From: Lachnospiraceae bacterium A2 | GTDB lineage: Bacteria > Bacillota > Clostridia > Lachnospirales > Lachnospiraceae | Assembly (NCBI GenBank): GCA_000403315.2 | Contig: KE159636.1 | Location: 1,896,041 to 1,960,040, forward strand | Length of the DNA: 64,000 nucleotides | Direction of reading: 5' to 3' | In this document: positions 8,608 through 18,200 of the stretch, piece after piece | Layout of the letters: the number at the start of each line of letters is the position of its first letter | How positions within the stretch are numbered: position 1 is the stretch's first letter | Position numbers and translations under genes: made by a program | Notes under the pieces: generated by a model | Seen by the model: only the letters and a program-made list of their open reading frames with translations | Told to the model about the DNA's origin: nothing | Database searches by the model: none

Positions 8608-9789
8608 ATGTTTTTTCGGTTATACAGATATGGCCTTATCCGGTCCTCCCGTGACCGGATGATGATTTTTTGGAACCTGATTTTCCCAGTGATTTTAGGG
8701 AGCCTGTTCCATGTAGCGTTTGGGAATTACACGGATAAAGAGGTGCTGTTCCATCGGGTGCCGGTGGCATATGTACAGGAGGAAGGGGCAGACGGGAATT
8801 TTGCATTGCTGCTGGAAGCCCTGGAAACAGAAAACGGGCTGATACAGGTGCAGAAAACCTCGCAGGAGAAGGCGGAAAAGCTTTTGCGGGAAGGGGAAGC
8901 AGAAGGGATTTTTTTCCAAAAGAAAACAGGAGCTGGGGAACAAAGCCTGAAAGGGCTGTCAGGGCAGGAAAACTCCGGGATTTCCCTTGTAGTTGCAGAG
9001 CAGGGGATCAACCAGACCATTTTAAATTCCATTTTGGAGCAATATGAGCGCACCAGCGCCACCTTTATTGCTATTGGCAAGGAACACCCGGAGGGAATCC
9101 AGAAGGCAGCGGAGGTTTTGGAGGGAGAGTACAGCTACTTAAAAGAGGGGAGCCTTGGGGACGCAGCATCTAACAGCATATTGGACTATTTTTATTCCCT
9201 GATTGCCATGAACTGCCTGATGGGGGCCGTTATGGGGCTTCAGTGCGCAGTGGAATTTAAGGCAAATTTAAGCGCTTTGGCGGCAAGGCGGATGGCGGCG
9301 GGAGCCAGCCGGTTCCGTATGCTCTGGCCGGATTTGGCGGCTAAGGTAACGCTTCAGTTTGTGTGTATTATTTTTTCCGTCAGCTACCTGATGTTTGCCC
9401 TGGATGTGCCCCTGGGGGATCAGTGGGGGTTCCTGCTGCTGACGCTTTTTTCAGGGGACGTGCTGGGGGTTTTCCTTGGATTTTTTATAGGCGTGTGTGG
9501 GAAAATGCCCTATCAAATGAAAGAAGCCCTCTGCGTTACCATTATGATGGTGTCCAGTTTTTTCAGCGGGCTGATGGTAAGTGGGATCCAGCGTTTGATA
9601 GAGCGTTATGTGCCGGTATTTGCAAGGATTAACCCGGCGTCGCTGATTACGAAAGCATGCTGCAGCCTGAACATTTATGACACCTATGGGCGTTATCTGG
9701 AAAATATGGGCATAATGCTGGCGTTGACTGCGGCGCTGGCAGCAGGGTCTTTTCTGATAGTAAGGCGGGAACGGTATGCAGGGATATAA
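8608..9789 (+). CDS. ABC-2 type permease subunit
   Basis: The 393-residue membrane protein has one N-terminal transmembrane helix (FWNLIFPVILGSLFHVAF, about 22-40), a large outside domain to about residue 190, and five or six helices in the C-terminal half. This topology is standard for ABC-2 (YhgE/LnrM-like) exporters. AAAGGAGGA precedes the ATG at 8608. It lies 34 bases after the ATPase gene and 41 bases before a second permease of similar plan but low sequence similarity, so the pair probably forms a heterodimer. Confidence 0.85.
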   Translation: MFFRLYRYGLIRSSRDRMMIFWNLIFPVILGSLFHVAFGNYTDKEVLFHRVPVAYVQEEGADGNFALLLEALETENGLIQVQKTSQEKAEKLLREGEAEGIFFQKKTGAGEQSLKGLSGQENSGISLVVAEQGINQTILNSILEQYERTSATFIAIGKEHPEGIQKAAEVLEGEYSYLKEGSLGDAASNSILDYFYSLIAMNCLMGAVMGLQCAVEFKANLSALAARRMAAGASRFRMLWPDLAAKVTLQFVCIIFSVSYLMFALDVPLGDQWGFLLLTLFSGDVLGVFLGFFIGVCGKMPYQMKEALCVTIMMVSSFFSGLMVSGIQRLIERYVPVFARINPASLITKACCSLNIYDTYGRYLENMGIMLALTAALAAGSFLIVRRERYAGI

Positions 9790-9830
9790 GCGCTTCATCA
9801 AGGTTTTGCAGATAGCAGGGAGGGAATGGT

Positions 9831-10982
9831 ATGCAGGTATTTAAGGCTTTTTTCCGTATCTTATATAAAAATAAGGCGTCGCTTTTGATGTATATTGTAA
9901 TTTATCTGGCGCTTGCGGTGACTGTGGGGAATGTCCTGGAAGAAAACAGCAAAACAGAGTTTTCTGGGGTTTCCTTGGATATTGGGCTGGAAAACAAGGA
10001 TAAGGGCAGCCTTGGGGACGGGCTGGAGGAATATTTAGGTTCCCAGAACCAAATTTTGGGCGTCCCTGAAAAAAAAGAGGATTTGCAGGACGCCATGTAT
10101 TACGAGGAACTGGATTATGTCCTTGTGATACCGGAGGATTTTACGGAAAAGTTCCTGGCAGGGGAGCAGGAGGGTCTGCTAGAAGGGACGGTGGTTCCCG
10201 GAAGCAGCAGCGCATATCTGGTGGAACAGGAAATGGTAAGCTTTTTAAGGACCCTTGCCATGTACCTGAAAGCGGGCTATGGCGAAAGGGAAGCCGTGGC
10301 GCGGACGCTTAAGGACGTGGAACGGAAGGCAGAGGTGCAGTTTCTGGAAGCGGGGGACAGCCAGGGGAAGCCCACCGGGTTTTACTATTTCCAATATATC
10401 CCATATGTGTTCCTGATTATGATGATTTTGGGCGTAGGCGGGTGTATGAAAGCATTTCAAAATAAGGATTTGGCGGCAAGGAACAAGTGCTCCTCCATGT
10501 CCTTCCTGAGCCAGAACCTGCAGATTTTTCTGGGGTGCGCCGTCTACATGGTAATTGTGTATGCGGCCTTTCTGGGGATGGCCTGCCTGAATGTGGGGGA
10601 TTATATGCTTAGCCTGCGGGGTGCGCTGAACGCTGCCAATGCCTTTGTGTTTGGCATCTGTTCCTTAAGCGTGGCCTGGTTTGCCGTGCAGTTTGCCCAG
10701 AGCTCGGCGATGCTGACAATCCTGAGCAATGTGTTTGGGCTGGGGTTCAGCTTCCTGGGCGGCGTGTTCGTGTCAGTGGACATGATGGGGGAAAGCGCCC
10801 GGAACATGGCAAAATTTGTGCCTTCCTATTGGTATGTGGTGGCAAATGAGGAGATACAGAAGGTAGGGGCGTTTGCAGAGGGGGAGAAAGTGTACCAGGC
10901 CTTTGGCATGGTGCTGATGTTTTCCCTGGCGTTCTTTTCTGCGGGGCTTTTGGTGAACCGGATGAAAGTAAAGTCAAAATAA
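9831..10982 (+). CDS. ABC-2 type permease subunit
   Basis: The 383-residue protein repeats the plan of its neighbour: an N-terminal helix (LLMYIVIYLALAVTVGNV), an outside domain of about 150 residues, then five or more hydrophobic helices including FLIMMILGVGGCMKAF. It closes the exporter operon and is followed directly by a strong terminator. The two permeases differ enough that a heterodimer is likely. Confidence 0.85.
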   Translation: MQVFKAFFRILYKNKASLLMYIVIYLALAVTVGNVLEENSKTEFSGVSLDIGLENKDKGSLGDGLEEYLGSQNQILGVPEKKEDLQDAMYYEELDYVLVIPEDFTEKFLAGEQEGLLEGTVVPGSSSAYLVEQEMVSFLRTLAMYLKAGYGEREAVARTLKDVERKAEVQFLEAGDSQGKPTGFYYFQYIPYVFLIMMILGVGGCMKAFQNKDLAARNKCSSMSFLSQNLQIFLGCAVYMVIVYAAFLGMACLNVGDYMLSLRGALNAANAFVFGICSLSVAWFAVQFAQSSAMLTILSNVFGLGFSFLGGVFVSVDMMGESARNMAKFVPSYWYVVANEEIQKVGAFAEGEKVYQAFGMVLMFSLAFFSAGLLVNRMKVKSK

Positions 10983-10985
10983 AGG

Positions 10986-11011
10986 GGGCTGCCATTTGCG
11001 GCAGCCCTTTT
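10986..11011 (+). terminator. Rho-independent terminator of the exporter operon
   Basis: GGGCTGCC (10986-10993) pairs perfectly with GGCAGCCC (11000-11007) and TTTT follows. Confidence 0.9.
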
Positions 11012-11013
11012 GT

Positions 11014-11145
11014 CCTCTTATAGGAAAGACCTTGTCACGCTAAAGCGTGAAAGTGTCTTTCCTATAAGATAAAAAATAATATGCGCAGGGTCTGCCCCAG
11101 CGAAGCGAGGGTACTCGCACAAGAGGTAAAATATTGCTGCGCAAT
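11014..11145. repeat. R1 family intergenic repeat, long copy
   Basis: An inverted repeat (CTCTTATAGGAAAGAC at 11015-11030 against GTCTTTCCTATAAG at 11055-11068) encloses a small hairpin with CACGCTAAAGCGTG. A 75-base tail (11071-11145) follows. The copy at 40632-40763 matches over the whole length, and the tail differs at a single position by my reading. Both long copies lie between convergent genes. Confidence 0.85.
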
Positions 11146-11229
11146 CTGCTCGCGCGCAGAACAAAAGCTGCGTTTGTCGGAGAAGTTGGGCATGGGAGTG
11201 TGCGGAGCGCATTTTTGTTCTTTCCAGGA

Positions 11230-13059
11230 CTATTTCCGCAGCCCTGCCCGCTTGCGGAGGGTGGGGTCTAAAATCCGTTTGCGGATGCGCAGGCTTTTGG
11301 GGGTGACTTCTAAAAGCTCGTCTGTTTCAATAAATTCCAATGCCTGTTCCAGGCTTAGGATTTTAGGGGGCGTCAGCGTCAGTGCTTCGTCTGCGCTGGA
11401 AGAGCGGGTATTGGTTAAATGCTTTTTCTTGCAGACATTCAGCTCAATGTCTTCCGGCTTTGCGCTCTGCCCAATTACCATGCCGGCATATACCCGCTCC
11501 CCGGGGCTGATAAAGAGTGTTCCCCGGTCCTGGGCGCTAAAAAGGCCGTAGGTGACGGATTCCCCGGATTCAAAGGCAATCAGGGAGCCTTGTTTCCGGT
11601 AGGAAATGTCCCCCCTGTAAGGGTCATACCCATTGAAAATGGTATTAATGATGCCGTTTCCTTTGGTGTCAGTCATAAATTCATTCCGGTAGCCGATAAG
11701 GCCACGGGAAGGGATGTTGAAGGTGAGCCTTGTGTAGCCGCCGCTGATTGGCCCCATGTTCTGGAGCTCCCCTTTGCGCTGGCTTAATTTTTCAATGACT
11801 GCCCCGGTAAATTCATCAGGCACGTCTACGTAAGCCAGTTCCATCGGCTCTAATTTTTTTCCATTTTCATCCTGATGGTAAAGCACTTCCGCTTTGCTTA
11901 CGGCAAATTCATAGCCTTCCCGCCGCATGTTCTCAATGAGTACGGACAAATGGAGCTCCCCCCGGCCGGAAACCTTCAGGCTGTCTGGGCTGTCGGTTTC
12001 TTCCACCCGCAGGGATACGTCTGTGTTCAGTTCCCGGAACAGACGGTCTCGGATATGGCGGGAGGTGACGAATTTCCCTTCCTGCCCGGCAAGGGGGCTG
12101 TCATTTACAATAAAGTTCATGGAAATGGTAGGCTCGGAAATCTTTTGGAAATCAATGGCGCTGGGGTTTTCCGGGGCGCAGATGGTGTCGCCGATATGGA
12201 TATCCGCAATGCCGGAAATGGCTACAATGGAGCCAATTTTCGCTTCTGCCACGTCTACTTTATTTAAGCCGTCAAATTCATAAAGCTTGCTGATTCGGAC
12301 TTTCTGGAGCTTGTCCGGCTCATGGTGGTTTACGACGACAGCGTCTTGGTTGACTTTCAGGCATCCATTATCCACCTTCCCAACGCCAATGCGCCCTACG
12401 TACTCATTGTAGTCGATGGTGCTGATCAGCACCTGGGTATTTGCGTCAGGGTCCCCTTCCGGGGCTGGGATGTATTCCAGGATGGTTTCAAATAATGCAG
12501 TCATGTCCTTCTTTTCATCATTTAAATCCTTGACTGCATAGCCGTCCCGGGCAGAAGCGTAAATAAAGGGGCAGTCAAGCTGTTCGTCTGAAGCGTCCAG
12601 GTCCATAAACAGCTCCAGCACCTCGTCAATCACTTCGTCCGGCCTTGCTTCCGGGCGGTCAATTTTGTTGATGCAGACAATGACTGGCAGGTCCAGGGCA
12701 AGGGCTTTCATCAGCACGAATTTTGTCTGGGGCATGGCTCCTTCAAAAGCGTCCACCACAAGGACAACCCCGTTTACCATTTTCAGCACCCGTTCCACCT
12801 CGCCGCCAAAATCGGCGTGGCCCGGGGTGTCGATAATGTTGATTTTGGTGTCCTTATAAAAAACGGCGGTGTTCTTGGAAAGGATGGTGATTCCCCGTTC
12901 CCGTTCGATGTCATTGGAATCCATGACACGTTCCTGCACCTCTTGGTTGGCCCGGAACACGCCGCTTTGCTTGAGCAGCTCGTCCACCAGCGTGGTTTTG
13001 CCATGGTCTACGTGGGCGATAATGGCGATGTTGCGGATATCCTCTCGTGTTGTTTTCAT
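11230..13059 (-). CDS. typA: Ribosome-associated translational GTPase TypA/BipA
   Basis: The 609-residue protein matches the usual length of BipA. It has the GTPase motifs [10 protein letters not shown] (G1, about 14-23), [12 protein letters not shown] (G3) and NKIDRPEA (G4), then EF-G-like domains II, III and V and the BipA-specific C-terminus containing [17 protein letters not shown]. BipA binds 70S ribosomes and aids large-subunit assembly and stress or cold growth. The start [13 protein letters not shown] is preceded by GAAGGA on the minus strand. A longer in-frame start at 13206 would translate part of a repeat element and is rejected. Confidence 0.96.
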   Translation of the reverse strand: MKTTREDIRNIAIIAHVDHGKTTLVDELLKQSGVFRANQEVQERVMDSNDIERERGITILSKNTAVFYKDTKINIIDTPGHADFGGEVERVLKMVNGVVLVVDAFEGAMPQTKFVLMKALALDLPVIVCINKIDRPEARPDEVIDEVLELFMDLDASDEQLDCPFIYASARDGYAVKDLNDEKKDMTALFETILEYIPAPEGDPDANTQVLISTIDYNEYVGRIGVGKVDNGCLKVNQDAVVVNHHEPDKLQKVRISKLYEFDGLNKVDVAEAKIGSIVAISGIADIHIGDTICAPENPSAIDFQKISEPTISMNFIVNDSPLAGQEGKFVTSRHIRDRLFRELNTDVSLRVEETDSPDSLKVSGRGELHLSVLIENMRREGYEFAVSKAEVLYHQDENGKKLEPMELAYVDVPDEFTGAVIEKLSQRKGELQNMGPISGGYTRLTFNIPSRGLIGYRNEFMTDTKGNGIINTIFNGYDPYRGDISYRKQGSLIAFESGESVTYGLFSAQDRGTLFISPGERVYAGMVIGQSAKPEDIELNVCKKKHLTNTRSSSADEALTLTPPKILSLEQALEFIETDELLEVTPKSLRIRKRILDPTLRKRAGLRK

Positions 13060-13157
13060 AAATAAATCCTTCTTTCTTATGTTGTGGCTGCGGCCGGCGC
13101 AAACCGTATCTTTCGATATTTTACCACATAATTTGTATTTCGCAAGGTTTTTCTTAA

Positions 13158-13272
13158 TTTGAGTTTCCCCATTTTGTAATTTATAGTGCCAAAAGGTTTC
13201 CAACACAAAGTGATGGAAACACTTTGCACATAAAAGCGCTCTGAAAAGCTGGATTTTCAGAGCGCTTTTTGC
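13158..13272. repeat. R3 family element, truncated copy
   Basis: It begins with TTTGAGTTTCCCCATTTT (13158-13175), the terminal repeat of the complete element at 14914-15110. It then follows the reverse complement of that element's right half for about 110 bases and stops without the opposite end. It contains the terminator-like hairpin listed separately. Confidence 0.85.
13232..13270. terminator. Bidirectional hairpin terminator inside R3 copy
   Basis: AAAAGCGCTCTGAAAA (13232-13247) pairs perfectly with TTTTCAGAGCGCTTTT (13254-13269) over a 6-base loop, with T runs on both strands. It lies 10 bases beyond the stop of the small minus-strand gene at 13280 and would end that transcript. Confidence 0.75.
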
Positions 13273-13279
13273 GGAAGTA

Positions 13280-13426
13280 TTAATCTTCTAGCGTTTGCTG
13301 CAGATTTTCTGCTACTTTCTGTAATTTTTCCTTTCCTTTTCCATCTTCCATGGTTTCAATGACTTCTTTGATGTCATCTAATATAAACCTGATAAAACCA
13401 TTGAATTGCTTATCCGTCATTCCCAT
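13280..13426 (-). CDS. Small hypothetical protein, 48 residues
   Basis: A short minus-strand frame starts MGMTDKQFNGFIRFILDDIK and ends NLQQTLED. It has the ribosome site AAAGGATGG a few bases upstream and a hairpin terminator just after its stop. The sequence is charged, with no cysteine, signal peptide or membrane helix, and could form one or two amphipathic helices. The codons look like normal coding use. I do not recognise a function. It lies between typA and the gldA promoter and is read in the same direction as typA, but the hairpin separates them. Confidence 0.65.
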   Translation of the reverse strand: MGMTDKQFNGFIRFILDDIKEVIETMEDGKGKEKLQKVAENLQQTLED

Positions 13427-13527
13427 ATTTTACCATCCTTTCTGTCATTCTTATTTAATGGGTTATTGCTATTATAGAAGATTTTAGGAAAAGAGTAAAG
13501 CACACAGTAATTTTTTTCGGTATACAG

Positions 13528-13572
13528 GATTAGGGTATCAAAAGGATGCGCCGCACCCGCTCTAAAACATAT
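13528..13572. repeat. R2 family element, left-end fragment
   Basis: GATTAGGGTATCAAAAGG at 13528-13545 and the following GCACCCGCTCTA match the left end of the 121-bp elements at 29307 and 42935 for about 45 bases, then the similarity ends. The gldA promoter begins where the fragment stops. Confidence 0.75.
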
Positions 13573-13601
13573 TTGACAAGCCATTTGGAAAGCCTTACAA
13601 T
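13573..13601 (+). promoter_or_regulatory. Sigma-A promoter of gldA
   Basis: TTGACA (13573-13578) and TACAAT (13596-13601) are exactly 17 bases apart, 45 bases upstream of the gldA start. The -35 box abuts the R2 fragment. Confidence 0.75.
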
Positions 13602-13646
13602 AGGAATGTATCCATTTACAAAAGCAAAGAACAGGAGGTATTTGAC

Positions 13647-14744
13647 ATGGCAGGAATTTTAATCAGCCCCAGCAAATATGTGCAGGGCGCAGGGGAGTTA
13701 AAGAAATTGGGGGAATATGCAGAAAAGTATGGCAAAAAAGCGCTGGTCTTGATTACATCATCCGGGTTCCAGCGGATTGGGGAGCTTGTGGAAGGAAGCT
13801 TTGCAGGGAAAGGGGCAGCGGCTGAATTCGGCTATTTTAACGGGGAGTGCAGCAAGACGGAGATTAATCGCCTGATTCAGGTGGCAGAGGAAAAAGGCTG
13901 CGACATGGTGATCGGCATTGGCGGCGGCAAAATCCTCGACACTGCCAAGGCAGTTGCTTACCACAAATCCATGCCGGTGCTGGTTTGCCCGACCATTGCT
14001 TCTACAGACGCACCCTGCAGCGCATTGTCTGTAATTTACACAGACGAAGGGGTGTTTGAGGAATATTTGTTCCTTCCCGCAAACCCGAACCTTGTGCTGA
14101 TGGATACAGAGGTCATTACAAAGTCCCCTGTCCGCCTGACAGTATCTGGCATGGGTGATGCGCTGGCAACGTACTTTGAGGCAAGGGCGTGCAAAAACAG
14201 CGGGGCGGCAACCTGCGCTGGCGGCCTTTCTACCTCTGCGGCAATGGCGCTGGCAGAGCTTTGCTTCCAGACCTTGATGGAAGAAGGGGTGAAAGCGAAA
14301 ATAGCATTAAGCGCCGGCGCATGTACCCCGGCAGTGGAAAAAGTCATTGAAGCAAATACACTGTTAAGCGGCATAGGCTTTGAGAGCGGTGGGCTTGCAG
14401 GCGCCCATGCCATCCACAATGGGCTGACGGTGCTGGAGGAGTGCCATCATATGTACCATGGGGAAAAGGTAGCCTTTGGGACCATCGTCCAGCTTGTCCT
14501 TGAAAATATCCCTTCCGATGAATTGGAAGATATTATTACATGGTGCATAGAGCTTGGGCTCCCAGTCACCTTAAAGGAACTGGGCGTAACGGAAGTTACA
14601 GATGAAAAAATTATGGCGGTTGCCACCGCTGCATGTGCAGAAACGGATACCTTGCATAACATGCCTTTTGAGGTGGCTCCGGAAACCGTTTGCGCTGCCA
14701 TTAAGGCTGCTGACGCATATGGGCAGTTCTATTTGGGAAATTAA
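13647..14744 (+). CDS. gldA: Glycerol dehydrogenase, iron/zinc-dependent alcohol dehydrogenase family
   Basis: The 365-residue enzyme oxidises glycerol to dihydroxyacetone with NAD+. The NAD-binding loop is GIGGGKILDTAKA (about residues 90-102). The three metal ligands expected from Bacillus GldA are present as Asp171 (SGMGDALATYFEA), His254 (AHAIHNGL) and His271 (MYHGEKVAFGT). The substrate segment ASTDAPCSALSV is also conserved. It has its own promoter, an AGGAGG ribosome site and a terminator, so it is monocistronic. No dihydroxyacetone kinase is nearby. Confidence 0.93.
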   Translation: MAGILISPSKYVQGAGELKKLGEYAEKYGKKALVLITSSGFQRIGELVEGSFAGKGAAAEFGYFNGECSKTEINRLIQVAEEKGCDMVIGIGGGKILDTAKAVAYHKSMPVLVCPTIASTDAPCSALSVIYTDEGVFEEYLFLPANPNLVLMDTEVITKSPVRLTVSGMGDALATYFEARACKNSGAATCAGGLSTSAAMALAELCFQTLMEEGVKAKIALSAGACTPAVEKVIEANTLLSGIGFESGGLAGAHAIHNGLTVLEECHHMYHGEKVAFGTIVQLVLENIPSDELEDIITWCIELGLPVTLKELGVTEVTDEKIMAVATAACAETDTLHNMPFEVAPETVCAAIKAADAYGQFYLGN

Positions 14745-14775
14745 GGGGTTTTGCAGAGGTTCAAAGATAAGGAAG

Positions 14776-14815
14776 GAACCTGTAATTGTATTTCGGTACA
14801 GTTACGGGTTCTTTT
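14776..14815 (+). terminator. Rho-independent terminator of gldA
   Basis: GAACCTGTAATTGTA (14776-14790) pairs with TACAGTTACGGGTTC (14797-14811) with two G-T pairs, followed by TTTT. Confidence 0.85.
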
Positions 14816-14823
14816 ATCTTAAA

Positions 14824-14866
14824 TGAGGGGTTCAGGGAGCTGAAGCGGACTTGCCTGTTTTGTTTT
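14824..14866. repeat. R4 family repeat, copy 1
   Basis: GAGGGGTTCAGGGAGCTGAAG and the following degenerate hairpin match 19576-19616 upstream of ileS with a few substitutions. I see no gene between gldA and 15211; the interval consists of this repeat, a complete R3 element and a promoter. Confidence 0.7.
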
Positions 14867-14902
14867 TTACCTTAAAATAACTGAATTCCCCAAGCCATTC
14901 CC

Positions 14903-15121
14903 AAATGCCACTTTTTGAGTTTCCCCATTTTTCATTATAGCCGATACTATAGAGCCAAAAGGTCTTGCTGCCTTTGGCAGCATAGACATCTTGCACAAAA
15001 AGCGCTCTGAAAAGCCAGCTTTCCAGAACACTTTTATGTGAAAAGTGTTTCCATCACTTTGTGACGGAAACCTTTTGGCTCTATGAATTGCAAAATGGGG
15101 AAACTCAAACAAATGCCACTT
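14903..15121. mobile_element. Complete R3 miniature element with terminal inverted repeats and 11-bp flanking repeats
   Basis: The element spans 14914-15110 (197 bp). TTTGAGTTTCCCCATTTT at 14914-14931 is the perfect 18-bp inverted repeat of 15092-15109. AAATGCCACTT occurs directly on both sides, at 14903-14913 and 15111-15121, as expected for a target-site duplication. The interior has further hairpins (for example around GTTTCCATCAC) but no open reading frame for a transposase. This is the pattern of a MITE mobilised in trans. A half copy is at 13158. Confidence 0.8.
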
Positions 15122-15148
15122 GTATTGAAAAATCAGGTCTGTTATAAT
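15120..15148 (+). promoter_or_regulatory. Candidate promoter of the fibronectin-III-like gene
   Basis: TTGTAT (15120-15125) and TATAAT (15143-15148) are 17 bases apart. The -35 box starts in the right-hand flanking repeat of the R3 element, so the insertion touches the promoter. Confidence 0.55.
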
Positions 15149-15210
15149 AAATTTTGAAAACCATATTTTAACAGGAACTTTATAAGGATAAATTTCAGGA
15201 GGGAACTAAA

Positions 15211-18200
15211 TTGAGAGCTATGAAAAAAGCAGTAAGTTTTGCGCTTGCGCTTACGCTGTGCCTTGGGGAGCCATGCGTGGCACAGGCGTTTTGTGCAGAA
15301 AATCGGGAAGCTGCCATTCAGGAATTGGATGCTGTGGCGCCCCAGCAGGCCAGGAGCCAGACGGAACTGGAGCCTGCCGGCCAGCAGGGAACCCAGGAGC
15401 TGACGGAGGAAACAGACAGTAAGCGGGACGTTTCCGAAATCCTTGGCGGGACAGAAGGGCAGCAAGGCGATGGGCAGGATGTTCCGGAAATCCCTGACGG
15501 GACAGGTACGGCAGGACCGGAAGGGCAGCAAGGCCAGGAGCCAGTACAGGGGCAGGAAGGGCCAGAGGAAGAAGAAGCGCCAGAGCCAGCAGAATTTTTG
15601 CCGGAAGGCATGGCGCTGGCAAACGGGGCGGACGCTGTCCTGCCAGCCGTGCGGGGGCTGGGGTACGATGCAGCCAGCGGCATGGTAACGTGGCAGCCAG
15701 TGGAGCTTGCAGAGGAATACCAGATTGAAGTGATGGACAATGCAACGAAAAAAGTAGTTGCAACCACAACTGCAAAAACAGGGCAGGCTTCCCTGAAGGA
15801 ATTTGATTTTACTATTGGGCAGGCTTATACGGTGCAGGTGACGGCACGGACAGAGCAGAAGATTACCATTCTTGAAATTGCCAAAGGGGCAGATGCGTCC
15901 TTAGCCCAAAAGAGCGATGGGTTTTTTACGGATGACAGCCGCACTTGGTATTATTACTATCAGTTTGTTACATCCCCGGCTGCCAGCTTAGTTACGGTGG
16001 CAAGCCCAGCCCAGACCAGGACTGTGACGGCAGTGGCGGAGATTGCACTGAAACAGCAGACGGACGGGTATTATGAATTTTCCGTGCTCCCGGCCACCAT
16101 GCAGGATACGGAGTATATCCGCGTGGAATATTCCAACAATAAGGATTTTAAGAACAGCGGGAAAAATTTTGCCTATGAAGCGGAAAAAGCAGGGGATGCG
16201 ATTTCACAGTCTGTACGGGCAGGGGACGGCCATGTGACCCGGGGCTACCACCGCTACATGGCCAAGGACAATACATACCGGGCGTACCTCGGGTATTTTT
16301 CACCGGGTTCCACAATTTATGTCAGGGCAAGGATTTACAACAGCGGCTACCGGCTGAAAGGGGAGGAACTGGCAGAACAGAAATTTTCCAGCTATAAAGT
16401 TTTGGCTTATAAAATCCCGGAAATTGAAATGGGCGCCGTAAGCACCACTGTTACCGCAGACAGCATTACCCTCCGTCCATCCCTTGACGCAGGTTGGGCA
16501 ACGGGCTATGAATTCCAGAAGAAAGTGGATGGGAAATGGGCAAAGCTGGCAAAACAGACTGGGGAAGCTTCCTATAAGGACAGCGGCCTTAAGGCTGGGG
16601 AAACGTATTACTACCGTGTCCGGGGCTATGTATACAACCAGAAGGCTAAGAAAACCACTTATACGGATTGGCAGAAGGTAAGCGCCCGCACATGGGGAAA
16701 TGCACTGCAGTTAAAGGCAGAAGCCAACGGCTCAGATTCCGTGCGGCTCACCTGGAAAAAAGCAAAGGGCTGCAAAAGTTATAAAATTTACAGGTGTGAT
16801 ACCTTAAGTACCGGTTATACCATGTCCGATGGGGGCTACATTGAGGACTTTGCAGATTTCACATTGGTGGCTGCCATAAAAAATTCTTCCAAGACCAGCT
16901 ATACTGACAAGAAGCTCACCCCGGGGAAACGTTACCTCTACGTGGTATGCGCATACCGGGAAAAAGATGGGAAGACCAGCTATCTGCAGGAAAGCGCCAG
17001 CATCCGCCTTTCTGCCAATGAAAAAATGGCGTTCACAGAAACTTCTTATACTTCTGCCGGGAACTATACGGTGAAATGGAATAAGATGACGGGCATCAAA
17101 GGGTACAAGGTGCAGAAAAAAGACGCTGCCACCAGGCTGTACAAGCCATACAAAACCTTGAAGGCTTCTGCAACGAAATTGACGCTGCCCAAAGTAAAGG
17201 CAGGGGGAGCTGCGGTTGCTTACCGGATTTTCCCGTATACCAAAAAGAAGGAACTTCCGGCGAAAGGGGCGGAATTTACCGTAGCCCCAACCCTTGGCAT
17301 GGTAAAAAATGTCAAGGCGGCGGCAGCCTCCAACGGCATAAAAATTTCATGGGACCGTGTAAGCGGGGCAGACTATTATGAGGTGTACCGCTGCAGCGGG
17401 GATGATTACAGTTATGATTCAGCCAGCAAGACATATCAGGTGGATTTGGGGAAAGCCGTTTTGGTAGAAGCCGTAAGCCTGCAGACAGAAAGCGCGCTGA
17501 AGGTAAAGCCAATTGATACAAATGTGGCGTTGGACGGGACTATCAGCTATGAATATGAAAATGAGGACGTATACGGGTATGCCATTGATGCTTCCGGACA
17601 GGCAGTCCCAGCGCTGTTTGATGCAAAACAGACGGTAATTACTTCAAAAATTACAGGGAACAGCGTAACAGACAGCACAGTGGCCGTTAAGGGGCTGGTG
17701 CCCAAAACAGAGGAGCAGCTTTCCTTGAGCAAGGACACCGGGGCATTCCGGGAATATGCAAAAGACACTGCCGGGGTGCTGGAAACGGCAGAAGCAACCC
17801 TCCGGGAAGGGCCAAGGAAAGGGAAAGCTTATTACTATGTAGTACGCGCAGTTGCACAAGGGCAGAATGGGGCGCCGGACGCCAGCAGCGTAGGGTTCTC
17901 CAAGCCAGCCAGCGCAGTGTATACTTCCACCAGCGTAAGCGCTGCAACGAAAGTGAAGGCAAGGAACACTATGGAAGAATATGCGGTGATTTCTTATAAG
18001 GCAGCAAAAAATGCAGACGGCTACATGATATACCGGTCTGAGAAAAAGAACAGCGGCTATAAGCTCCTTGCCACTACTTCAAAGACCATTTACCGGGATA
18101 CCACCACAAAATCTGGTGAAACTTATTATTATAAAATAGTTGCCTACCGCACCAATGAAAGCGGGGCAAGGGTTTATTCCCAGCAGACTAAGCCGGTGAA

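Noticed and set aside
13060-13206. N-terminal extension of TypA by 49 residues
   Set aside because: It translates part of an R3 repeat, and the ATG at 13057-13059 gives the normal TypA start with a good ribosome site.
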